This document shows positions 11,338-22,369 of a stretch of DNA of 64,000 nt, one piece after another (position 1 is the first letter of the stretch; each line of letters opens with the position of its first letter). A program made the translations under genes and the position numbers. Source of the DNA: Vespa crabro (taxonomy: Eukaryota; Arthropoda; Insecta; Hymenoptera; Vespidae); assembly GCF_910589235.1 (NCBI RefSeq), contig NC_060955.1:17991758-18055757 (forward strand), read 5' to 3'. The notes under the pieces are model-generated. The model ran no database searches. It was not told the origin of the DNA and worked only from the letters and a program-made list of their open reading frames with translations.

Positions 11338-14300
11338 TTAATTAATTTCAGTAGCTTTACTTGGATATGTACTGGAATCATCATCTTCGTCAATCTTTCT
11401 GAGTCGTTGGAGTTCTAAAGTACGTGTTCTGAAAAATCCATTAACATGGAATGACAATAATTTTTTTAAAATTTGATTACGTAAATTTCAAAAATATATT
11501 TATATACCTTCCAAATGATTCATCTCGCTCTCGTTCTTCTTTGCGTTGCCTAAGAACTCTTGATGCAACGCAAATTATTATGAGCACAATGGGAATTATA
11601 CTAGCAAGTACTATACCAGTTGTGATACCAGCTTGTCGGGAACTGTATTCCTGTTGACCTATATGGTGGAAAAAAAAAAGAAAAAGAAAAGAAAAAGAAA
11701 CATTTACTTTATATTACTCTTCGTGACCAGTCCCAATTTCAAATAGAAGTTAACTTTGACGAAAAGACCTGAAATAAAGAAGTTAGAGAAAGAACAGGAT
11801 CGAGGATAAGGGAAAGTTTGCAAAGACTTTGGTGGAAACTTCCATTCCACTTGGAATTGTTTGTGAGTAACTTTTACGTACTGTTCTATATTGATAATCT
11901 GTAAATGCATGTGGAATAGAAATTTCCTGAATGTATAAAGGTCTATAAAAAATTTATTAAGATATATTTTATACATCATCTAAAAGAGCTGACATTTCTT
12001 TTTTACAATTGCTCAGTTAAATAATAAAATATTTGATGCGTCTCATTTTATTTGCTAAATCGTACAAATCGTAATTGTATACCATGTGTGATAAAATTTT
12101 ATATAAATATAATATAGTATACCTTTTTTGCATTTCTATTCCACAGCACATACAAATTTATTATTTTCTAATTATTTCTAATATAGAAGAGATAGTAAGA
12201 TGTTACAATATAGATATATAAGAGAAGGAGATTTAGCGACGCACTGAAATTTGTTATGATATTGAAAAACTATGGAAAAAAAATGAACAAAGAGAATATT
12301 ATGAAATGGAAATGCTTTAAAATACTAAATACAAATATTACTTTCAGTCCCTCGAACGAAATATTCGGTGAATATAAATTTTATTTATTTTTCACATTCT
12401 CGTCGATATACTCTCTAATAAAATTAAACACGAATGATATAGAAAAGTTCACACATCACTTTCTCTCGTAGGACTTCCAGTTTTTTTAATGGAATCTACG
12501 GTCAACTCAGAGTCGGTTGGTGAGACGGGTTCTTTAAGATCCCAATCTTTTTCTTCAAAATCGATATAAGGCCTGTCCGGTAATGGTTCGTGTGTATGAT
12601 AAACCCTGTCATAAGAACGTGGTTTTTTCATACCACTTAGTGAGCTTAGACTACTATCGCTAATTGGTGAAATTGCTCTATCGTCCATTTTTAAAGGGAC
12701 AGTTTGTTTCATCAACATAGAATCGTTATCTATTCCCGAGCTGCGTTCGGAATAACGCCAAGATTTAGTCGAATCTCCATTAGATCTATTCTTTCTCATA
12801 TAAACAAAGGCAAGACCGACACATATTGTAGCAGGGATTAATATTGCCGCTATAATACCAAAGGTTGTCCATGCAGTACGTTGACTATATTCGATTTGAC
12901 CTACGTGTTTTAATTATATTAAAAAATTTGTATTAACTTTATTTAATTAAGTACTTTATCGCCAAGCAATAATATTATTTCTACATTGAAACTCGTCGAA
13001 CGTTTACTTTTCTTGGATATTTATAGTGGATTTGGAATTTTAGGGATTCGAAAACATAAAAAGGAATTGATAAAAATAAAAATACTTACGGAGACATTCG
13101 GTGTATCCATACTCCGGAATGTTCCATCGTCCTTCCGGTGTACATTCTCGACGTTGATCTCCAACGAGTATAAAATCTTGGTTACATTCGAAGCTTACTT
13201 TGGTACCGGGTATAAACAGAAAATTGCTTTTGCGCCCGAAACGTGGTGTTTCCAATATACCACAGGATATAACTAAAGAATAAAACTGTTGTAAAGATCT
13301 TTAATCAAATTTAAAATCACGACTTTTTTCTATTTTTTTACTTACTCCTCTTATCGTTTATTGCTTTTATTTGCGTGTAGGTATCGTAATAAGTTCTCGT
13401 GAAGTGTGCGAAATCCCGATTGAGTGTCATCGCGTAATCATACTTGCATTGATACGAATCTCCGCACAAAGCGTTCGCTCGATTTCGATCTTCCGTTCTG
13501 AAAGAAATAATAAAATTTGTTATTCAACTTAATTTTCTTTCCGACTTCGAAGATAATTTTTAATTCGAAAAATTAAGTACTCTATCCCTTTTAACATTCT
13601 GTTTCAATTTAAATATAATATTTGAAATGTACCTCACCTATTAGCTGGTAATATTTCTTCGGGCGTTCGATGAAATTCTGGTTGGAATTTTCGATTGGCA
13701 AAAAAGGTCGCAGTCCTACCAAACTCCCTTGTGAACAAAGCAGCCCCTTTATCCTCCGTTTCCTTATCCTCCAATAGCCAATTCATCGCAAAGTTCTTAT
13801 GAACGTCTTCAAAATTGTTTAAATTGCCTACGGATGCCAATTGACCGTCCGGATTCGTGAAATCATCAGTAATATCGTGACTCCAATTTCCAAACAATCC
13901 CCTGGTTTTATTCTATAATTGATCCATTGATCATCTTGTAATAATCGTAATTCCAAAAGTTATTACAATAGTCAATATAAATTTTAAATTACCATATATG
14001 ACCAGGGAAGATAAACTCTGGCTGACATGAAACCTTCATTTTCTATAACTTCGATACCAGCACCGGTGTCCATCATTATGATAACTTCGCTCTGATTTAA
14101 GATATATGTCGGAGTATATACAACTACACCGGAAAAATGTTGAAACTTTAAGGACGGTCTATCGAAATAGACGCGTTGCTTATCTGCAAAAACGTCTAAA
14201 CGGTACCTCCATTGAGAGTGTTTTTGTCGTAGCCGTACCTCGATAATAGCGGTATTATTTCCCATCACTCGTGTAAACGTGAAAAAAAACAAAGTTAGAT

Positions 14301-17300
14301 TGTATTTACGAGTAATGTAAAAAACATGATATAATATAATAAATTTCAGATTCTATTCATTTGGAAGATTTTGTTAATATAAAAAAAAAATATTACCTGC
14401 AATCGATGTCAATTTAGTGGCATTAACAGCTCCGTAATAATTTCTTTCAACTTGTTCAAACCTAGCCTGAACATTGAGTTTGTCTCTCAATTGATCCACT
14501 CGTAGTAATACGAATTCTCCCATTCCATTAAACGTGTATTCCAACCCATCAAACGTAACAATGTGTGGATCACCAAATACCGTTGCAATGGCCGGAGACT
14601 GATAAGCGATGCAGTCCTGCGAAGGACGTCTCTCGAATCTAAACGTTTCACATCCGACTGCCTGTTCCTCTTGCCACAGACAACACAAATACATAGGGAC
14701 CATGTCGTGAAACCACTGTGAGAGAGTTGGTACTTTGTTAGCTTCATTCCACGGAAAATATCCTAAATTATGCGCACGACGTGGTCGCGAACCCCATTGC
14801 TGATCATATGTAAGCATCAAATAACCATTTTTGTCATAGCAACATTGTTGTTCCGAGCCATACAAACTGAAAAATAAAATGCACGAACCTTGATAATTTA
14901 TTAAATTTTATAATGCCATTTTTGGATATTTATTTTTATAATTATTGGTCGTAAAATAATTACATATTAAAAATATATTATGTAATTTTTTCAAAACTTA
15001 AGAAACTCAATAACAAGTTTTGACGTTACTCACTTTGGTGCACCAGTCCTCACGCAATGACTCGCATGACTGTTATAATAGCAATCGGGATTTGAGTCCT
15101 TATCGCAATCGAAGTCTGGCATAAATCGTCCTTTATCGTAGAGAGCATGATTCAGGGTGCAAGGACATAATGCAATTTCAGCAGCAAAATTTTTCAAGTA
15201 TCTATCATTCATAATCCACTTATCACACATTTTTTGTGACCAACGAGATCCATATAGTCTTTCCCATTGTGGACCAAAATACCAAGCAATTGGAATCGGT
15301 TTACTCCATAAAACTCTAAAAGAATTGCGTCGATTGAGTATTAACAAATGTTTTTATCGAAAATCATTTTTTCGTTTTATACTTACGGTGAAATATTAAT
15401 TCCAGAATACTGAGCCGGATCCGTTAGATTTATCTTTATAAAGCCGAATACAATATCTTGTACGTCAGGATTGTACTTATCACGATAATTCGCTGGTCTG
15501 ATTATATAAGATCCTGTATTAGTATGTGATACCTGAAAATTAAATTGAAAAGTAAAGACTTTAAAAATTTTTATACATATTATCATATTCAATAAACGAA
15601 AGAAAAATACTTCAAGATCACTAATGAATTTTAACTCAGGAGTAGTCTTCGTTTCTCTGTAACCCCATAATGATATCTGAACACCTGCGTTCAAATTGCT
15701 GGTCAAGTTATATTGGTTCCATGTTATCTTTATTTCCGCTGGATCAAGTTCATGAACGGCTGTCGTAGTGAAAGAAATTTTTTCGGCAGCAGTAGCAGGT
15801 GTCTCTGCATAATATCATATTAAAAATTTACTAAAATGAATAAAAGACAATTAACGATCGAACTATTACTCGACTCACCAATGAAATATTTTCCTTTCCA
15901 ATTATACTTTCCGCTATTACCAATAGCTACTTCCAAGCGAACGTAACCTTCTGCTTGTACGAATGGTTGAACGCAAATAGCACGATTTCTGTCTATGACA
16001 TGACCGATCACCGTGACCGTATCGAACAGACACCTGACTTTCTCGGTCTCATTGAAGCAAGGTCCTGTGATATTGACTACCGTACCACCCAACATGTTTC
16101 CGCTTTCAGGAGCGAATACAAGAGGCAAGTTAGTACCAGCTATACGAAACGACAAATGATATAAATAAAGAATTTTGATACGAATGAAATATTTTTCTTA
16201 TTTACTATTTTTCCTGACCTATATCCTTATTACAAGAACCCAACATTATTTTCTCGTCTATTCTAAAAATGTGACGGCCTGGAAAACCATTGCCCCATCC
16301 TCTACCCGTTAAGTCTCGTAAAGTGGTCGTTTGAGAATAAGGTTTGTACTCGTAGCTTTGTGTACCATTACCGGCATTGAATCCAATCTAAAGAAACATG
16401 ATATTGAAACGTCTTTTCAGAAAAGTAAATTAACGTTTTATTACTTACAAATGCAGGTACTCCACCCTCTCCAGCATAGTTGTCACCTCCAGCTGATGTG
16501 TGAGCGGACCATTGAATATTCAAATAATTGAATATCGCATACGTGTGAACTTCATCGGTAGCTAGAACCATTTGAAAGGTATTCGTTTTATAGAGAGCAT
16601 TATCAAGGCCACCGACGAAGGAAATGTTCTTCCAGGTGACAATAACAGCATGCTTTGGATCGAACGAATCTGAACCCACGACACCTTCACGAATATCCCA
16701 CTTGACTCGTTCTCTCATTTCAACGCCAAATTGATCCGTCCTTCTCTGCAGATCTCTCTCGAGTCTGAAACCAGATCAATCCCAAAAACGTTGAAGATGG
16801 TTGCGAATTGATAATTTTACGATTTTTCTCATATAAATGAATGATATAGTTTATTTTACCGAAAATATACACCAGGCCTTCTTTTATCGATATCGTTTGG
16901 TCCAAGTTTTCCTATGCGACATTGACTGAAAAATATCCCAATAAAACTTGGATCGTTTTTTTCGGGCCAATCCTTGATTGGAAAGACCAAAGGATGCGTA
17001 TAGTAATCTGGAGGATCACTAAACTCTAAGAAACCATTGACGGTTACCTAAAATATGAAAATTATACCATTCATAGATAATTTCTTATCACGAAAAGGTA
17101 TTAAATCGTAAGAAAGAGATTTGAAATTTATCGAACCCTGGTGTAATTGAATCGAAATCCGAAAAAAGGAAGTTGAAAATTCAAATTCTTGTGAATGATC
17201 ACCGTGGATGCATGAATATCCGTTTGATAGTCTCCATGTTCACTTTCACCTCCTAAGTCAAAATACCAATACATGAATTCTGATCGAATTTGTTTCAATC

Positions 17301-18513
17301 TCGATTCAAGAAGAGCATAATCGGGAACTGAGTCATCAGATCGAGGTGCATATCTGTAGGCATTCGGTGAATCTGAATCTGTAAGCATAAATTAATGACA
17401 CGTTGCAAGGGTCATACTACTATTAATCTCAGAATTTGTCTCAGGCGAATAATTACTATTTTATTTGTTGAAATTTATTTATTCTTTTTTTTTTATAGAG
17501 ATACCTGTATCAAAAATGATATTTTATCATGTTAAACAGAACTTGGACAAAGAAACCAATTAATTTACTTCATATCGTACCAGAGAAAGTATTAAATATC
17601 GAAGAATCAATAAACATAATGAAAGATTGTATGCCTCGAAGAATGCTTTATTTCGTATTATTGGCTCTCTCATAAATCGATTTCATCAATCGAATAAAAT
17701 AACATTTGAACGAGTAGTGATTTTTTAAAAATAACGAATCTTTACGATGTTTCTCAAAGTACACTTTTATTCTTACGAAACAACATAAAACAACGAACGA
17801 CCCAAATGAATCACCCTTTGATTCACGTTAAAATGAGTAACTGATAAGGGATACGATAAGCTACGATACGACTGTCTTAGCTTTTCAGCAAATAATACTA
17901 GCTCCAATACGATCGGTCACGGCGCGTTTTTATCATTTCGAATGGCTTTCGGATGAAAAAAAGAAAAGTAACTTTTTAAAAGGGGGAAAAAAAATAGTAA
18001 AAGGAAAGAGATCAGAAAAAGATAAAGGATCATTTGATTCATTTGTAGCACTTGGTGCCTCCATTTTTTATAGTTTATTTCAAGAGTAGGGTCACGCCCA
18101 TTGATAATAAATTACTCACCATATCGCACATATTTCCCCATTCTTTCATCAACAGTCCTACCGGAAATGTTCCCTATATTTTGTTCAACTTCTTTTTTCG
18201 AATCTTGAGGATCAGATTTAAAAAGTTCCGTTTCTGTGTCAGATTTTTCCCGAATTGTTTCGATTTTTTTCTTATCTGTTTCCGCAAGATCCTCCAATTC
18301 CAAAGGAACCGATTCCTTATTTTCCGTCAAAGCTACATTATCTTTGTTTTCCGTTTGTTCTGGCACATTCAATCCGAAAGCACTCTCGAAAGTCTCCTTT
18401 TCTGTTTGAGCATCTATTCCACTTAACGATATCGCGGAAATATAAAGGAAAAGAATCGCTCTTATTGTTAATTTGTAAGGGTAAAAAATACCCCTCGATG
18501 TTCGTTCCCGCAT
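11338..18513 (-). CDS. mesh: Mesh, isoform B (distal TM/tail exons)
   Basis: This uses the same 14 upstream exons as isoform A (listed there) but splices from the donor at 13090 to two distal exons, 11508-11658 and 11338-11428. Phases close to a 1262-residue protein. The distal exon starts RQQEYSSRQAG, matching RQIEYSQRTAW of the proximal exon in sequence and phase, so the two are duplicated alternatives. It encodes its own membrane segment (GIVLASIIPIVLIIICVAS) and a short basic-then-acidic tail (RQRKEERERDE, later KIDEDDDSSTYPS), much shorter than the A tail. Usage is inferred from open frames, matched acceptors (TATAG before GTCAA) and a separate poly(A) signal; no transcript was available. 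Confidence 0.82.
12380..12389 (-). promoter_or_regulatory. Poly(A) signal of mesh isoform A
   Basis: Two overlapping AATAAA hexamers on the minus strand lie 60-70 nt beyond the isoform A stop codon. They suit termination after the proximal last exon, before the distal TM exon is transcribed. Confidence 0.6.
12449..18513 (-). CDS. mesh: Mesh, isoform A (septate junction protein)
   Basis: A large type I membrane protein. Drosophila Mesh is needed for smooth septate junctions of the midgut barrier. Fifteen exons (minus): 18120-18513, 17137-17378, 16860-17047, 16449-16764, 16219-16387, 15879-16139, 15611-15804, 15387-15532, 15034-15315, 14397-14866, 13993-14267, 13638-13912, 13346-13497, 13090-13272, 12449-12900. 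Phases close to 1332 residues. Visible parts: signal peptide 1-35 (cut after GIDA); acidic linker; NIDO about 245-410; IPT-like Ig fold about 440-530; Cys-rich AMOP about 640-800; VWD from GDPHIVTFDG at 829 to about 1005; one Sushi/CCP domain 1125-1181; TM about 1194-1215; Ser-rich cytoplasmic tail. All introns are GT-AG, but the exon 2 donor is a weak GTTCGA. The start has a good context and leads straight into the signal peptide. Confidence 0.95.
17379..18119 (-). other. mesh intron 1
   Basis: This 741-bp intron between the signal-peptide exon and the first extracellular exon has a GTGAGT donor and a TTACAG acceptor. No element was recognised inside. The plus-strand frames at its upper end are shadows of exon 1. 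Confidence 0.85.
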
Positions 18514-18594
18514 TTTTTGGCGAGCACACGTTTATGGATAAAATAGTCTACTAAGCGAGACGATACTGGACTGAGATTCACAGGTAACAAGTTA

Positions 18595-18715
18595 TGATAA
18601 CGCTCTTGATATCATCGACTCTTCTATGATAACGTATAGTTATCTTACTACGAACAGATACGTACGTGTCGTTTAAACCGAGAGAAAGGAAGGGATCGGT
18701 ATGTCCTACTTATCG
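18595..18715. promoter_or_regulatory. GATA-motif cluster upstream of mesh
   Basis: Four GATAA cores lie within about 120 bp: TGATAA at 18595 and 18627, TTATCT at 18640, TTATCG at 18710, plus a weaker AGATAC at 18656. They start about 80 bp upstream of the mesh start codon. GATA factors drive many insect midgut genes, and mesh is a midgut junction gene, so a promoter-proximal enhancer role is plausible but unproven. Confidence 0.4.
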
Positions 18716-19911
18716 TTGAAAGGGAAAATCATGACAAATTTTTTTTTTCTTAAATTGGTTTTTTGACGATAATTCATTAGATTATATTGTAAAAATGTTT
18801 AATATAATTTTAAGTCCTTTTTTTAATATCTTTGAGAAATTGCAATATTTCGGCATACGTTCTAAAAATTATTGTACATATATCGAAGTTCCATGGTTGT
18901 CTTCTAATCATACTTAAAATATTTTTCTTCTGTTATCTCCTAATACTACAGATACACATATCTATGTTTAGATCGTGATAAATTAATGAATATACCAGTG
19001 GATTATCAGACGAGGTATTTATTTAAATGCCTGAAATTATATAATATTTACAAAAAGAAAAATCTGTATGTACGATCGATTTGGAAAAGTACCAAAGTTT
19101 TGTTTTATTCTTTGCAGGTAACGAGTTTTACAATAAAACGTGTAGTATGCATTGACGAACACATACGTACATAATCGGTAAAGATTCGTCGATCGCTAAG
19201 AGTGATCTTGTTAATAACATTGTTTACTATCCGAAAAAAATAATGAATACGTAAATCTATAGTCCCTGTAAGTTAAGTGATTTGAGACGGACTTTCGTTA
19301 ACAATACGGTCTACAATGAAATCGCGAATTAATTGGAGATTGAATGGAGCAAGTTATTTGTATGTGCTATGCGTAAAGAAGTACTCAGGATTAAAATGTA
19401 ACGTACTACAAATGCATTTTTGTATAATAAATACATCTACCGACAGTAGATCGTTACATCTAAGCACGCTACAAAGTTGACACGTTGCGTTATCACCGCC
19501 CAACTCTCGAAGTATCCTTTCCGCAGCTTACCAAAGTAGTCAAGGAATCTATAAAAGTCTTAAAAATAGAAGGAAATGCGAGTCATTTTTGTACTGCAAC
19601 TGTATCTTCTATATCAATATTCTCACAAATGTTTATAAAGAAGCTATATTACATTTTCTTTTGTGTTGCACGATATGATAAACATCTTTTTTTTTTTTTT
19701 TTTTTTTGACCGATTCTATGTATCACAGAACAAAGCTACAGAAATTGCATGAATTAAAGGATAGAAAAAAAATTCACAAATTTAAACAAAATGCACCTAG
19801 ATTTGCGTATCAGTCGATGATATCTGTAATCTACAATATTGATCTCTGAATGTTATAACGTGGATATGAACTAGATGCCCGATCAGTAAGTGAAAGGATC
19901 TTTTGTAATAT
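18716..19911. other. Intergenic region between Pop2 and mesh
   Basis: This lies between the Pop2 poly(A) signal and the mesh promoter. It contains an 18-20 nt T run near 19688-19707 and AT-rich sequence. No gene was recognised. Confidence 0.6.
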
Positions 19912-19917
19912 TTTATT
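19912..19917 (-). promoter_or_regulatory. Candidate poly(A) signal of Pop2
   Basis: AATAAA on the minus strand, 51 nt past the Pop2 stop codon. This would give a very short 3' UTR; longer alternatives are possible. Confidence 0.5.
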
Positions 19918-19967
19918 TGTAATGCAATGAAATAATCTGTTGCAATTGCGATGGACCAAGTTTAACA

Positions 19968-22288
19968 TTACGAAGAGGAAGAGTTATCCCCATTACTGTC
20001 CATATATCCTCCAGAACCATTTACGACAAATGACGTTCCCAAACCGTATAAATGACCACAATATTTTGCATCGTCGATGTTGTCCTCGAAAAACATCTAA
20101 AATTGTCAATAACAAAGAATACACATAAATATGGTTTTTCTAAAAAGGAAATTTTGGTACTAAAATTTAATCCTTTTGAAACTATAATCGTACCTCTCGC
20201 ATTTTAAAAAAGACCATTCCAGTAAGAAGAGAATCTGACCCAGCTTGATGCTGTGGACCGACTCTTTGTATTTCCAATTGTTCCGCTACTTCTTGAAGAC
20301 CGCCTTTCAAATTTTTGCAGGATTTCATTAAGTACTGCATAGAAAAAAAATTATTTATTCGAAGAACTCAATATTAATTATTAGAAAGTATAATTCTATT
20401 TACTTTTACATCATATATGGTTGGAAAATATATCCTAAGAAGTTCGAAAAATTCACTCTCTTCCTGTGGCAAGTTCTGATCAGTAAGTAGTTTTAATAGA
20501 TATCCAAAATCGTAACCAGAATGAAAAGATAGCCATTTAATGTCGTCGACAAGAACAATCCCTGATGTCATTAACAGTTCAGCAAAATCTAAAGGGTCGA
20601 TACCCTCTTCTTCGTGTTTTTTAAATTGTATACCACTATTTTGTAGCATATCTATACTATCTTGTGCATACATGTCTTCCCTAAAAGAGATATACATATA
20701 CAGTTATTTTACAATTTCGTTTCTATAATTCAGTTCTATATAACATTGAATTCTTACTGTAAATTAAATTTGAAGTTGAACTGCCACGTTGTGTAACTAC
20801 CACCTGGCGTATTCCCTGATTCATCGAGAAACGTGAGACCAAGTTGTATTATTCGCAAAAGGTCTACGTTACATCGTAGCAATTGATACTGGTAATCGGC
20901 ACTTGTTCTAAATTCGCCTTGTAAGATATTATACTTAAGATAAAATAATTTTTTTTTTTTTTTGTAAATGCAGAATCGTTTTTCATAATGTAACTATCTT
21001 ACCAATAGGCCTTGCTACGACCCCAGGAAATTCTGTGTCCATTGCAATATATTGATACTGTTGCACGACTTGCCGAATTGTGCGAAATTCCTCTTCTAAA
21101 TTGTGTCCCCAGACATCTCGAATTCCACATTCCTCATTACTGGGCATAGTCGCCCCACCCTTCTGCTGCCCAATAGGGTTAGACCCACCTATAAATTTGT
21201 TTAAATATATAATTCTTTTCTATATTTTATATTAGCATAGAGTTTCTTTTGTAATCAAATCAACTTGTTAATGATTTGAAATATAAAAAGACTACTAATA
21301 CTAAATAAATTTTACATAGCTCAAGATACTAGATTATTTACTTATCTATATAATGTATAAGGATATTTACAATGCTTTCTGAATTGCAAATACCTATATG
21401 ACCAAGATAAGGTATATTCCTGGTTGGTATTGGTTACATGTAATTCTCTTACATATTATTGTTGCATATCATTATTTAAAAAAGCCTTGAGTGAGCATTA
21501 ACTCTTGAAAGCATACTTATATTATTCATTAGTAATATATAACAAGGATAAAATCTATAGGCAACCACAAACCAACCACAAATTATCATCTTTTTCAGTC
21601 ATAGTGAAATAAATGTACAAAAAAATGTTAAGGTTTATGAAGCCTATATAGCATTACATAATATCAAACTATATAACATAGATTCATGAATGTGCAAATA
21701 GCAACATAGTTGTCCAATATGTTATATATTTACTTTAATCTAATCTATAAGTTTTTCTATTGCTTTCCAGAAACTAAGATAATTTCATATATAACTGCAC
21801 CTTCTAATGATTGTGCATTCTTCGTCGATTCTTTGTAAAGGCACACCTTTTTTTGCAGCGATTGATACTGCACATTTGCCAGGAGCTTCATTGTACATAC
21901 TAATAGTTTACTATATTTAAAGAGATTTCTACTTCGCACATCTTCTGGAATGATGCTTGCAATTTCCACTCGATCCCAAAGTGCTTTACTTATATTGCTT
22001 CTTCACTCCTGGAATATGTATCCCCAATACTCATTATTTCGAGATTATATAGTTGTTCTTTTATTTCTGGCATTCTCCATAAAATCTATTACTAAGTAAT
22101 TCTAAGTATTCAATTTTCAAGTGCAATACTCCTCAAGGCATTATTAAAAAATACCTCAGCTACATATTGTATCCAATATGATAATATAATATCTAATGTG
22201 AAGATGATATGCAAAACTGCTGTTGATATATGCAACATATTAGGCATTATTAATTATTTATATTTTACACACCGGTGGCTGAGGGCAT
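19968..22288 (-). CDS. Pop2: CCR4-NOT deadenylase subunit Pop2/CAF1 (CNOT7/8)
   Basis: A DEDD-family 3'-5' exoribonuclease that shortens mRNA poly(A) tails in the CCR4-NOT complex. Six coding exons (minus): 22273-22288, 21003-21188, 20758-20917, 20404-20680, 20194-20334, 19968-20096. Phases close to 302 residues, the usual length for insect orthologs. All four catalytic acids and the histidine are present: D56 and E58 in MDTEFPG, D178 in FHSGYDFGYL, H242 and D247 in GPQHQAGSDSLLTG. The first exon supplies only five codons plus one base, so the protein starts MPSATGGSNPIG. A second in-frame start, MPSNEECGIRDVW, lies 19 codons later and corresponds to the conserved start of shorter orthologs. 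The 5' UTR piece of exon 1 carries a six-codon upstream ORF. The C-terminus ends in a Ser-rich stretch. Confidence 0.97.
21189..22272 (-). other. Pop2 intron 1
   Basis: This 1084-bp intron (GTGTGT donor, TTATAG acceptor) is by far the longest in the gene. It contains a coding-like fossil on the same strand, listed separately. The rest is AT-rich and unremarkable. Confidence 0.85.
21757..22195 (-). pseudogene. Degraded coding-like stretch in Pop2 intron 1
   Basis: I do not recognise the family. An open frame runs from about 22001 to the stop at 21757 (includes KALWDRVEIASIIPEDVRSR and GAVIYEIILVSGK). Just upstream, in a different frame, a second piece reads MPEIKEQLYNLEIMSIGDTY, and the two meet near 22000 with an apparent small indel. 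A third open piece (ILSYWIQYVAEVFFNNALRS) lies further upstream, near 22100-22195. The residue composition looks more like real protein than the AT-rich background. The likeliest explanation is an old retrocopy or gene fragment broken by frameshifts, but chance open frames cannot be excluded. Confidence 0.35.
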
Positions 22289-22367
22289 AAGGTTAGATAT
22301 GTTTGTCGTCACCAGGTCTACTCTTATCCACAATATCCTCCGTCACGGTCTTTCTTTCTTCATAGTA
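22289..22367 (-). other. Pop2 5' UTR with short upstream ORF
   Basis: This is the untranslated part of the first coding exon, entered by a TTTGTACAG acceptor at 22368-22369, so another noncoding exon lies upstream. It holds an upstream ATG at 22361-22363 opening a six-codon ORF that ends at 22343, well before the main start. In the main frame a stop precedes the start codon, which fixes MPSATGG as the first usable start. Confidence 0.7.
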
Positions 22368-22369
22368 CT

